From Archegozetes longisetosus (lineage: Eukaryota; Arthropoda; Arachnida; Sarcoptiformes; Trhypochthoniidae), in NCBI GenBank assembly GCA_018873245.2, contig JAEMBT020000005.1:1066001-1130000 (forward strand): a stretch of DNA of 64,000 bases. Direction: 5' to 3'. A program made the translations under genes and the position numbers. How positions within the stretch are numbered: the stretch's first letter is position 1; every line of letters begins with the position of its first letter. Under the pieces are notes generated by a model that did not search any database, was not told where the DNA came from, and saw only the letters and a program-made list of their open reading frames with translations. Shown piece after piece: positions 29,601 to 40,439 of the stretch.

Positions 29601-30370
29601 AAAACTATGTTATTCACAAAATCTTTAATAACTTAATTACTATTTGAGACTTGCGTGTTTTCAATACTGCTAAGTAGTAATCATAGATTAAGACGAGACG
29701 GGATCAGCCAATGTTTATAAGCTTTTAATATAGTATTGATTTTTATATGCAATTAGATTGATTGAAATGCAACAGATGAGTAACTATTATTGAAGTTTGT
29801 TTTGTACTTGGAATGCTTTCATCAATAGTAATGATTGCTTATATAACATTATAGAACATTTACAGCAAATCGATCACCTCCTATAGGATCCTAAACACCG
29901 GCAAATAATCTATTGGACAGTTGTTAATAGCTGTAACAAACAATTAGAAGAGAAAAGACAAAGCCGAGACAACTCATTCCATAATTTGTTTACTAACTAT
30001 TATTAATGATTATAGTTTTGACGAGCATTAATCCCATCCCTGCTGGGAATCCCCGCAATTGTAATTCTAGCTTCTTATCAGAGGTGATTGGGATAAATTG
30101 AAATTTAGTTGATAAGAATAATGGCACAATAATTCACGTTAACCGTAAACAACAAATTTGATTTACAGCAATCAGATATGCCTTCATAATTGAAAGCACA
30201 TTTTGCGCAAAATAAACTTCATTTTTATGATTTTCTTAACAAAGTTTCTGTTAAGTTCGTTAATCTCTTTGATGATAACAAAAAATACAGCAAACAATAG
30301 GTGTTTATGTAATTGGAGCAAAAGATTGTGATGGCTATAAATGTTGAGTAAAAAAGTTTTGATCATTTAT
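26661..30370. other. AT-rich non-coding DNA 3' of the bHLH gene
   Basis: No gene, element or structured RNA recognised. The open frames at 28419-28649 and 30184-30366 are short and composed of AT-rich codons. Confidence 0.6.
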
Positions 30371-30380
30371 ATAAAAGCAC

Positions 30381-30386
30381 TTTATT
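30381..30386 (-). terminator. Possible polyadenylation signal of the bHLH gene
   Basis: Reading the minus strand past the stop codon at 30738, the first canonical AATAAA that I find is here, about 350 bases downstream. An ATTAAA variant lies slightly nearer, around 30412. The 3' UTR would be about 350-380 bases. AATAAA is common by chance in DNA this AT-rich, so support is weak. Confidence 0.3.
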
Positions 30387-30737
30387 GGTCGTCAACATGT
30401 GAAGAGTATTTTTTTAATAGAGAGTAACAGTTTAAATGGCAGACAGTTGACTGGTTTTCACTGGCATTGTATATCATTCCCGACCAGCGGGAGTGGAAAC
30501 GATTTGCCTAAAGCCAAGAATTAGCTTCTTTTCATTACTTTTGCATTAATGTCTACTTTTTCGCTATACTATACAAATCATAGCTCTGCGTTTAGAACAC
30601 TAAATATGATCAGAGGATAGCGATAGAAATTATAACTTATAGCGATACTTATAAAATTATTATAATAAAAAACAGTAGCGATAATGATAATAATAACGAT
30701 GAAAATACTAATGTTTTAAATGCACTTTTCATTGGAT

Positions 30738-32102
30738 TTATGTAATCAAATCATCGCTGAATTGCATACTTTCGCCGTCGCTTTCTAGGATCAGGTCGAA
30801 AGCGTCGGGAACATCGAGGCTATCGTCGGCCGAGAAGTCTGGCCAACAGCTCGATTTCAGAGATTCGAACGATTGAAGAGATTCAGTTTCTGTAGTCGAT
30901 GGCGAACTACATGATGGCAAGTCAGATGACCCACAACTGGACGGTCGGTGGAGCAAAAGAGAGTCATCAAATGGTAAGTCGGCGAGCAATGACATCGCGC
31001 TCTGAGTTATCGATAGGTTATCGTTTTCTATCTTATTGACGCCGACATCGTTTTGAGCAGATTTAAAGTTAAGGTCATCAGCAGTTTCGATCTCACCAGC
31101 TTCTGATTGCTTCAGTATTTGAGTTAATGCTGCGATATAGTTGACCGCTAGCCGTAATGTAGTTATCTTTGTTAGCTTTGAGTTTTGTTTTTCTTCGTCA
31201 ACAATCGAAGGAAACTCTGGCACTACTCTTCTCAGCTTTTCAAACGCTATATTCATTTCCTATATTCAAATAATTGGAAATTTTGAAATTATCTTGCTAA
31301 CTCTTGAAGCTTTTCTACCGACAGATTTTGTAAATGAAATCCTAACACTTAGCAAAAATTACAAATTTCTCATCAAAATTATTTTATTTTAGGGAAACTT
31401 GAGATGGTCTAAGTTTAACAGCGTTTTCTTAAGATTTCTTTGAAAAGTTACACGAAATCATCAAAAGGAAAATTAAAAAATAAATCAAATATCAATTTTT
31501 TATCCCAGATTTGATTTAACTTTTGACAGACACGCAAACGTGGTCCTAATCGATTAAATAAGATGAAATAAGTCAGAGGAAGATAGAAAGATGAGATACG
31601 TTAGTGAAGCCAATGCATGATTGGGGCAAATGAACAAGAGAGTAAGAATGATTTGGAAAGATTAAAATCCCTAATAAGATGATGATCCATTAAAAAGAGA
31701 TCGGGATAGTAGTAATTGAATGATAGAAATAAGTATAGCCTTATCGCGTTTACTCTGGTGTTCGTATTTAATATGAATGCTTACCTGCATTCTGCATCTT
31801 TCTCTCAAGTTAGCCGTCTTTCTCCTATATTTGCTCAATGGTGGTGGTCTCTGCTTAGGCTTTGGGTGACGCGGCTCTTTCTTTCGCTTTTCGGTCTCGA
31901 TTCTATTCTGTATCGATCTTGTTCTCAGATTGTATTTATCTAAAGCTGGAATCTTCAGCACTTCACATTGATCAGCTATCGAAGAAGAAGGGGTGCAGGC
32001 ATTATTCGAATTGCTCACTTCTTCTTCTTCTTTCAAAGTCTCCATTGGAGTTATGGGAACCCTCTCTGGTTTATCAGGTATGGCTTTCTCACTGAAATTC
32101 AT
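30738..32102 (-). CDS. dei: Delilah-like bHLH transcription factor, two exons (join 30738..31259, 31785..32102)
   Basis: Predicted nuclear DNA-binding protein of 279 residues that should bind E-boxes (CANNTG) as a dimer. Exon 1 (31785-32102) encodes residues 1-106 and ends in KYRRKTANLRERCRMQ, the basic region, followed by a GTAAGC donor. Exon 2 (30738-31259) follows an ATAG acceptor and opens EMNIAFEKLRRVVPEFP (helix 1), then a loop and NSKLTKITTLRLAVNYIAA (helix 2, about residues 132-150). The join is phase 0 and restores an unbroken bHLH domain (about 91-157) with the E-box-contacting RER at 100-102. The KLTKITTLRLA and KYRRKTAN blocks match what I recall of insect Delilah, which acts in tendon/attachment cells and wing; Net or another orphan bHLH is less likely. 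The N-terminus has a KYNLRTRS motif (56-63) and a basic, proline-rich stretch (70-90); the C-terminus is acidic and Ser-rich, suggesting an activation region. The ATG at 32102 has A at -3. Family call is from memory, without a search. Confidence 0.85.
31260..31784 (-). other. Intron of the bHLH gene
   Basis: A 525-bp phase-0 intron bounded by CAG|GTAAGC (donor, reading down from 31784) and AATATAG|GAA (acceptor, ending at 31260). The reading frame of exon 1 continues past the donor into about 37 unrelated codons, and exon 2 has an upstream Glu codon before its first ATG. Only splicing restores the conserved basic region-helix 1 junction RMQ-EMN. The acceptor has a weak pyrimidine tract. Confidence 0.85.
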
Positions 32103-32480
32103 TTTGTTGATTTGAATTTTTTTAAACCTAATCTCTGAAATAAATCTGAGGGCTTTTTGTGTTACTTGATTTGTTGAGCACTTTTAAAAGACTTTAAACT
32201 CTAAACGTTGTCGTTATGTCTTATAATTTATTTGTCCAAATTTGTCAGTCATCAGTCTTTAAATGAATATTTGTTTGAAACTTAGAGACACTTCACACAC
32301 GCCTTGACAACCAAGTGTTTTATGATATCACATAAAAATAGCACTTTTTCTTACTGTTCTTCAATAGCAATCACCAGGCATTCAGTTCATTCACAATCAC
32401 AACCCAAACACTCCCATCATTTGGACGGTATCGTATCGAGACCTCACTCGTAACTTTTCAAAAAAAAAGTTCTTAAAAAA
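32103..32480 (-). promoter_or_regulatory. 5' flank / likely 5' UTR and promoter region of the bHLH gene
   Basis: The first 250 bases upstream of the start codon are AT-rich. A G+C-richer block lies at about 32365-32455. I see no convincing TATA box, and no transcription start can be assigned from sequence alone. The placement rests on position only. Additional non-coding 5' exons further upstream cannot be excluded. Confidence 0.3.
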
Positions 32481-33026
32481 CTTTTACTACTTTGAAGGAT
32501 TCCTCCTGTCTCTGGTGAACAAATCGCTGAACGCCCTCAATATGATTGAAAAGCTTCACTATTTTCTTAAGTCTATAGTTGAGAGTCGAAAATACGGGGA
32601 ATAGTTATTGTGACTTTAGATGACCATAAGTTTACAATTTAACGCCAACTACGCCCAGAATAATCATTGATACACTGAAGTACAGTACTGTCTAGTTGTT
32701 TATCTTCCAGATAAATACTGTCAATGAAAAAAGTTACTTGAAAATAGGTCTAAAATGATACAGGCAGATAGTAAAGTCGTTATTAAGGCATACTTTCAAT
32801 TTGATGGGCTTTCCACTTGTTCTTTTTCCCAGAAAACGATTAACAAACACGATAACAATGACAACAACTTTAATTGAATAATGAGTCTATTTAGAATTAG
32901 AGACTTGCACCAATGTTTAATACTATTGAGGTTGGAGATAGACTTTTTACCAGAATTAAATTGACTTATATTTTAAACACAAGCTAAGAGTTTTTCGAAT
33001 GACTGGTTCGATCGCGTGGCTAAATA

Positions 33027-33055
33027 AAAAAGGTTTGCGTTAACACAACCTTTTT
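33027..33055. repeat. Short inverted repeat around GTTAAC
   Basis: AAAAAGGTT (33027-33035) pairs with AACCTTTTT (33047-33055) across an 11-base centre holding GTTAAC. It could be a hairpin or the core of a small palindromic element. It lies about 900 bases upstream of the bHLH start codon. Confidence 0.5.
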
Positions 33056-36000
33056 GAGCAACTTCTGGCGATGATATGTGCTGCGATGCTTAGTGCCAAT
33101 TCAAGCAAATAAAGTTAAATCTTGTTTTGGTAGCGCTGGGGCAAGTCTTACGAGTTAGACGTATTTAGGGCGGTATCTGCACGAGAGAACAGCAACAGAA
33201 TAAGATTGAGAAAGAAATAGACAGTTTCTTAGCTCTAGGTCTAAGCTTTTATACATTTCTCTACTGGTATAAAATTGATGCAATAGAGATCAAGTTGTTT
33301 AATATTCTAGTTGTCACCTCGTAGTGGGCCCTCCATTTCAGTCTCTAATTTAAACTGCAGATTACTTTAGAGTGAAAGCATAGTTACAATCAACTTATGG
33401 TTTCATTAACAGTAATTGCCTTTTAATACTTATCATCGATTGTCGTATTGGAAAACACGTAGAGATTAGTTTGAGAAATAAACTAAAGACTCATATATCG
33501 ACTTACCTTCTAATAAATAATTCATTTTCAACTTCTCTTTGTTTTATCGATTTTAAATGACTCATATTTGCTCAGTATTGTTCATCAATATTGAACAAAT
33601 GAATTATGCATAAGGCGAACAGCATAACAACTATATGTCTACGGAATCTTAGTTTATCTCTTATTAACAAATTTTGCAAATTATAATCATTTTCAACTTT
33701 ATTTTGATGGCTTTAATTAATTAAACGTTTTTAATAATATATATTTAGTTATTATGCATCGCAAGTATTTCAATGTTTATTTTATTATTCATTAAACATA
33801 TAGTTTCGTAACAATTATAATATAAGAAGAATTATTATGAAAAATAAGATGCCAGACCGGCTCCGACCGACTCCCACTCCTCGCTTTTTAAAACGTTTCA
33901 AAAATGGATGAAAAATAATGATAAAATTTGGTCAATGTATATGTTTTTCCAATTATTAGTCTTTATTAGTTCTGTAAATTTCGAGGAATAGCATAACTTT
34001 ATTGCTTTTAGGCTTTTAAAAAACTTTTGAAGCTATATATCGATTTGAGTGAGTTTTAAAACTTTTCATGACTTTGTCTTCTTTTGCTGTGCGCTGCGTT
34101 TAATACTCAGTGAAGCTCTCCTCAAAATTACTGTATCTTCATTATGACTGAACTTCGGTATAATTTGAGTCTAAAAATATTGATTCCTTCGATTAATTAT
34201 AAGTAATAGACAATAAGATTTTGTTCTGACAGTTTATTTCATGGAGAATATAAATTAGATTTTAATAAACCTCTGATTTTGTTTAATTGAGTTTTTATTA
34301 ATAAGCATTTTTCTAATCTATTTTCCGAATTAGTAATTATTATTGATTAGTTCGGAGAATACGAAGTCTCCTCAAATATTCTGGTTCAGATCATGTAATT
34401 ATTCTCAACTCGTTTCAAATTTGGCCCTAATAATGGTTTTGCTTATGATTATAGCTGAAAATAATTTTGGCAAATATTGTGTAGTGAGAAAGAAGGTTAA
34501 CTTCTGTTCTCGAGCCTTATATTTGTGAATAAAGTTCAACAAATTCTTTATGATCTCTTCATTATACACACTATTAGAGAAAAGTTTGTACACTCTCATC
34601 AGTACTTCTAAATTTGATTGAATAGTTGAAAAATGTCAATAGACAACAAGAGATTATATAAGTTGAAGTTAGTTGAACTTCCAAATGGAAGCCAATTCAC
34701 TGTTCCTTTATCTGGATTTGCTTCTTCTAAAATAGTTAGCGTACACTCGGCTAATAAGCCAAAACTTAATGGCAACTTGTCATAATGAAAAACAAGAGGT
34801 TAGGCGTTAAGTTGCGAGCGAGACAATCAGCCAAAATAAATATAATTCAAACAAGTTCAATTGAAATGGAAATCAATTATTTGTATTTCATTCTTATATT
34901 ACTCACCCAACAAAATGTGCAACAAAGGAAGTGAAAGATCATAAAATAATTTTCAGCTTACTCTCGAGGAGAATCATTACTACACAATTTGCAATATTAT
35001 ATAGCTCTGAAACACTAGTTTGAATTTCGAACATAGTTAAGGAAAACTTATGCGATGTACTGACGAACGAGACATCAATTGAAAGCTTTTCTAATGCAAA
35101 CATGTTCATTAAGATTCGTATACATTCGTAATATTATATTGAATAGGAAGAAGTGTTTATCTTGCATCTCCATAAGTAAGTTAAGTAAAAAATTGAAGGG
35201 TTAGTTCAAACGTCTGCTGTAGTTTTTCATAACTTTAATGATTATATTGAAATGAGACATTCAACTTATTGTCTACAATAAAATGCAGTTAAATGTTGAA
35301 TAAGTAAACAAATTGTTTAAACTGAGTCAATTATATTACATAGTAGTGAATAATCGAAGCACAAGAACTTAATCTGTTATTTCAATAAGGAATAAGCTTG
35401 TAATGGAGTCAGTATTTTTTGTTTAGAAGATAGACGCCACTTTTCAAAGCTTTCAGCTTTAAAACCAAATTATAATTAACTATTGAAGAAGAACCACATA
35501 ATGATTCTGGTTTTAGTGAATCAATAAAATGGCATTTAAATTGATTTTTTCTCGGCAAATGTTTAGTATAGGTTCGCGCAATACTTCGAATGGGTTAGGC
35601 GGCAATATTACAGTAATATACAGTACAGTAGTTTATTATATAGTTGATATTGTGAACAAAGTTTATACAACCTTTTATCAAAAACCAATCCCTTAATGAT
35701 AAAAACATACATTAGTTACTAATCTCGAAGGAAAAATAAATTCAGCGGAAGTTTGATGATTGATTCACGAATAAAAATGACTTTACACTTTAACTTAAAC
35801 TATTTAATTGGGCCGCGACCGGGATTTTTATTTTGGCACAAGACTAGCATTAAACCAACAAATTGATATCTAGTCAAAAAAAAGTTTACTTTGAGATTAA
35901 CAACTACTAAATGGATGACTTTGGACTAATTTTTAAATGACATTTTCATTCATAAAATATAAAATCCTACGTGAACTCACATAAAAACCACGTTAAGTTA

Positions 36001-36530
36001 AGATATAGAGCTAATCTTTCATAAAATTTTTTGTTTCAAATGGAGTTTTTATGGTTTACCTGAGGATAGCCTGATGTGTAGTACTATAATCCTTGAAGCG
36101 GTTGTGCACTCTTATTATCAGATTATCTCGATGTAGGCTTTAATAGCAGAAAGTTTTTCATTCACAAAAATCAGTCATGTCCATATTTGGGTAAATGGCT
36201 CGGAGTCAGCAAAATATGTTGTTATCGTTGAAAAAGCTTACACTAAAGTTAGTCAAGTTTTGAAGTGTGGGCGCTTTTAAAGGCTTACATAAGAAATAAC
36301 ATCAACAAAAACAACAAGAAATCGGGAAACGTAACCAAAGGTAACCGTATTGACTGTTCTGTAAACGGATCCAGTTGTGATCAGAAATGTTGATCACCCA
36401 TCAGCTTCTATCGGTTCAGAGTTGTTTTGCATCGGCGCTCATGCCATCATTGAAGCCAATCGGGAAGTAGAGGCAGAGTGAGGCGGAGTTGTCTTATTCT
36501 TAAGGCACGCGTCTCTCACTGTTGTTATAT

Positions 36531-36531
<1 letters not shown>

Positions 36532-36583
<52 letters not shown>
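36532..36583 (+). repeat. (CT)26 microsatellite
   Basis: Uninterrupted CT run of 52 bases, the longest simple repeat in the window. It produces a spurious Arg-Glu repeat open frame on the minus strand (36439-36633). Confidence 0.95.
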
Positions 36584-36584
<1 letters not shown>

Positions 36585-38677
36585 AAAAGATACTTAAAAA
36601 CGGGTCAAAACTTTTACTGATTTGAAAAATCATTTGAATGGGATATTAAATGGTAGAGCGTGGGAAGCGAGAGGTGTTGCTTTGGTTTGCATTCTAGAGG
36701 GTGAACAAGTCATCTTATTGTTAGTATTGCTTTTTGAGTACCTATAACTTTAACTAATTTGAAGTTTGCGAAGCCAAACTTACAACATAAATCACTTTTC
36801 CTAACCTCTTACAAATCAAATTTACTCAATTTGGTCAACCATTCAAAGCTCATTGAAATTCGAGCAGAGCCACACTCAATTAACAGGAAAACACATTTCG
36901 TAAACATATTTCTGAAGAAAATTTCTTATCTTCGATTTTAATTACTAGGAAACTGCGAAAAGGTTAAAAATAAGAATTTTTAGCTGTTATGAGTTTAAAC
37001 TAGAATCAAAACAATACAAATGTAATCCAACCCACGCAGTGATCCATCGATTATGATAGAGATTTATTTGTCAAATGTTTCGCTTATTTCTATTGATACG
37101 CCCTTTGCTTGTTTTGTTTCTTTATCGTTCAAATGTACGAAAGCTTTCTTTTCTGTTACATATTTTGTATACTTTTCAGCAAACACTTCTCAATATTCTC
37201 ACTCTTCTATTACTTGAAATATTTTACGAAACAACTTTCTACTTAGCTACACAAAATGTCAAGTATTCGAAGCAAATCATTCAGATAGTCATCAATTTTT
37301 ATTAATTGTTTATTTTAGTTTTTCACATCAAGTTTTATTCAACTTCTTATAAGGGCTTTTATGTGACAAAAACGTGACCAAATTTTATCGAAAGTCTAAG
37401 CTATTTTGCATGAAAAAAAACAATAATTCGTAATTTTAATGAAGTAGTGGATCAAATTTTGAATTCCGAAACATGTCAAGCAGCACATCAAACATTTGAT
37501 AATTTGTTTGTTTTTAATATTAGATGTGATTACACGAGACGATAAGCCTTTCCTATATAGACTGACAGACAAATTATCCTTTTTTACTGCCAAACAATTT
37601 TTTATTACTAAACGCTAACTCTTTCTATCGATTGTCACACTTTCGCAATCAAAAGATTAGCCGTTCGTTATATTTTCTGTTTTTCTCTCGATATTTTAAA
37701 ACTAACTTTTGTTTGAGGGTTGCAATTGAGTGAACATTTGACTTAAGATATGAAAAATAATACGATATAAGTTAGTAGTAGTAATAATAATAGTGAGAAG
37801 AATAGTTTTTTACGCTTCCAAATTGGGTGGAATCGGATTGATAGGGAAGAGATGACTTATGTATAGCGGTCTTTCCTTTGCATTTCCGTTGATCTTCTTT
37901 TTTGTAGTGTTTTGTCTACTTTAGTATCAATTCTTTAATTTGCTCAAAGTTTAGATAAATACTGACTGTTTTGACTGAAAGTTTTCAACACCCAAAATAA
38001 GACACCACTCGTTACCATTTGGGGCGGAATTGAAAATATTGTGTACCGTAGTCTACAATAATTTTTTGGAAAAAGTTTGAGCTTCCTTTCCATTTCCGCT
38101 CTCTATTAACTTTTAAGCAATAAAACTTTAAATTCAATAGTAATTATGTATGAGTAATGCATAACATTCAAATGTGAATACTTTTTATTACATTTAAACA
38201 GGAAAACACATTACTTTTGATAAGAAACTTAACCAGAATAGCAATAGTTTGACTCGCATTAGACTTTCATTTAATGGTAATTTAAAGTATGAATAATATG
38301 AAATCTAAGTGCAATAAAACTATTTCGATAAGTTTATCGAAATGAAAAAACTTTAAAGTTTTTTAAATATTTGTACGATATTTAAATTATTTATTAGATT
38401 ATTTTTAACCATAAAAACTAGAATCTATTTTCTTCTTACTTAATTGAAGTTCATTTAGAAAACACGAATCATTTTTCTTATTAAAGTTTATCACTAATGT
38501 TCACTAAAACCAAAAATAATTTAGTCAAATCTAGCTCATAATCAAAATTAAAGAACAAGTGAAGAAATATTTTCAAGACTTATCTTAACAGTGTTCACTT
38601 GAGGCTTAGCGTCAAATTTCTAAAGATTCAATGTGTCATCATTTAAAGGATAGCAAAATTATTTCGTTAAATCCTTT

Positions 38678-38691
38678 AGCCGTAGCCAGCG
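38678..38691 (+). mobile_element. Possible solo end of a hAT element related to the one at 59.4 kb
   Basis: AGCCGTAGCCAGCG is identical to the start of the complemented right end of the hAT element at 59374-59989 (14 bases, including the G just inside the inverted repeat). No partner end or G-run follows nearby, so it is either a decayed solo end or a chance match. A chance 14-mer match within 64 kb is unlikely. Confidence 0.4.
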
Positions 38692-38746
38692 TTATCATCT
38701 TTTTTGAGACTAAGTTGGGACAAAAATAATTTAAGGAAACCTCGGA

Positions 38747-38770
38747 CTTTTGGATCCTTACATCCAAAAG
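38747..38770. repeat. Hairpin, 9-bp perfect stem, 6-base loop
   Basis: CTTTTGGAT and ATCCAAAAG flank CCTTAC. It lies 56 bases after the hAT-end-like match at 38678. No function is evident. Confidence 0.5.
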
Positions 38771-38850
38771 CTAGAATATAGTACTTATTCATTTAATAAG
38801 TTTGAATTCGATTTTTATGTGCTGTCTATAAGTAATGCAATATTAGTCTT

Positions 38851-39030
38851 AAAACATAAGTATGAGTTTTACTCTCAAGTTTTTATTCATTTTAAAATTT
38901 TTAAAATCAAAATTGACTTGAAATACGTTTATTGGAACTTCTCGACAACAATCTTTTCCAAGTCGAGCAAATTGGTCCGAAGTAGGAACAGTCCCGGCGA
39001 CACCAGGACTGGTGGCATCTCTAGTCATAA
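38851..39030 (-). other. Exon-like open frame next to the AKR pseudogene, unrecognised
   Basis: Minus-strand open frame of 59 codons from a Met at about 39027. The first 37 codons lie in a patch of nearly 50% G+C and read MTRDATSPGVAGTVPTSD then QFARLGKDCCREVPINVFQ. A TTTTTCTCAG acceptor-like site lies two bases before the Met and a possible GT donor follows the last G+C-rich codon. The rest of the frame is ordinary AT-rich sequence. It could be a lone exon, a fragment of another retrocopy or chance; I do not recognise a family. Confidence 0.2.
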
Positions 39031-39484
39031 CTGAGAAAAATTTTAATTTACTGAATTAATAATAACTACTAACAGACAGTGAACGGATTTTCCATCGCCT
39101 TTAAAATATCTCGAAATGTTTGACTCACTCAGTAAAACTTTTTCGCCTTATCTAATACTTTGAAAACTGATACGAAGAAAGAGTTGAATACCTACGAATG
39201 AAAAGTTCTTAGATCTGAGAATTAAAAATTATTTTTTGGCTGTATAAAAGCCCTTTTAGCTAAGATAAGTCCCCAAAATCTTTCTTGAAGTATTTATATA
39301 GAATTACAATCTTTTTAATAAGCAATAAGATTAAAGCACATTTTAAAATTAAAAGACAAAACAATATTTTTACTCTAAGGCAAAAAAATAATTTTTTAAA
39401 AACCATTCAGAATTTCGCACATAATAAACATAATAAAAGAAAAAACATTAAATCTCATTAATAAAGATTGAGACACGAGCCATG

Positions 39485-40439
39485 AATTGAAAACTGGATA
39501 TTACTAGTAAACGGATAGTATTTCAGCTTTGGTAAGTTTAATACATTGAAATAACACGTACTATAAGAGAAGTCTAAACTTCCAAATTTTTAACATCTCC
39601 TTCAGTTAACTTGAAATTGAAGACTTGAATGTCTGAATTAATTCTACGTTTACAGATACTTTTGGGAATAACTATTAGATTGCGACTGAATACCAAACGA
39701 ATCAAAACTCGTCCAGCATCTTGCTTTTCCGTGATCTTTTTGACAACTGGATCTTCGAGTAATTCTTCCTTTTGTTGATTAGATCTCGGAGGTTGAGGAA
39801 TTGTCTGCCAAGTGATGAATAAGTAGTAACCGTTATGCTCTTTTGATGAAAAAACTAATTTCTTTTGAGCTAAATATGGGTGACATTTGATCTGATTCGT
39901 AACCGGTTTAATAGCTGCTGACTTGAGAAGCTTATCGACTTATTTGGAATTGAAATTTGAGATTCTGATCGATTTTGTCAAAATTTTTCGGGCCAAATCT
40001 TTCATTGTTTTCTAGCCCTGGACACGATCGACGTGATTACCTAATATGACGCCAATTTGTTGAGGGTATAATTGTTTAAAGATTATTGACCATCAATTAA
40101 GTACATGTCTGGAATAATCGAGTCCAACATTTTTGAGAGATCTCTTGATTTCTTTCAATATTCGATCAGATCTAGTATAAGTTAACTGTAACTTTGAGAT
40201 CACGAAAAGGTCTTTTCGTGTGACATTTTGGAATCAACTAACTCGTTGACAGCTTTTCTGCTTTGGTCTCTATTTTCATAAACGAGAGCACAACCGATGT
40301 GGCGACAGTCTGAATCGATGGCGTCTTTGACTGCTTGATAGACCAGTTCCTTCTTCAACTGCTAGATCTGCAATCCTATCAATTGGATCAGCGTCTGCTT
40401 GCCTTTTCTTAATATGTTGATTACTTTTGAAATTGACAT
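39485..40439 (-). pseudogene. Aldo-keto reductase pseudogene, full length, apparently intronless
   Basis: Remnant of an NAD(P)H-dependent aldo-keto reductase (AKR superfamily; aldehyde/ketone reduction in the cytosol). Family landmarks occur in order on the minus strand: an N-terminal MSISKVIN with a Met at 40439, VYQAVKDAIDS and HIGCALVYEN (catalytic Asp/Tyr block), KAVNELVDSKM, a SLKNVGLDY block, DLARKILTKSIRISNFNSK, LLKSAAIKPVTNQIKCHP then YLAQKKL, LLEDPVVKKI, NLIVIPKS, IQVFNFKLTE and the C-terminal YYPFTSNIQF at about 39490. The span of about 950 bp fits the usual 310-320 codons with no intron, so a retrocopy is likely, although I see no poly(A) tail. It is dead: several in-frame stops (one replaces the Gln after NSK), at least two frameshifts, the catalytic Asp changed to Gly (HIGCA for HIDCA), and the HWP active-site block damaged. 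Copies of the live parent are not in this window. Confidence 0.85.

Larger units (their letters stand above)
32481..38670. other. AT-rich non-coding DNA 5' of the bHLH gene
   Basis: No second gene recognised. It contains the inverted repeat at 33027, a C-rich patch with CCGACT-type words at 33852-33880, a G+C-richer block at 36300-36530 and the CT run at 36532. Upstream position relative to the bHLH gene makes this the first place to look for its enhancers. Confidence 0.55.

Noticed and set aside
31060-31100. Hammerhead-like CTGATGA core on the minus strand
   Set aside because: It lies within the bHLH coding exon and lacks the paired stems.
31671-31784. Continuation of the exon 1 frame beyond RMQ (VSIHIKYEHQ...)
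   Set aside because: It is intron sequence after a GTAAGC donor; splicing restores the conserved bHLH domain.
31141-32095. Three plus-strand open frames opposite the bHLH exons (31141-31392, 31716-31943, 31862-32095)
   Set aside because: They are antisense shadows of the two coding exons and show no protein character of their own.
36439-36633. Minus-strand frame with Arg-Glu repeats
   Set aside because: Produced by translating the CT microsatellite.
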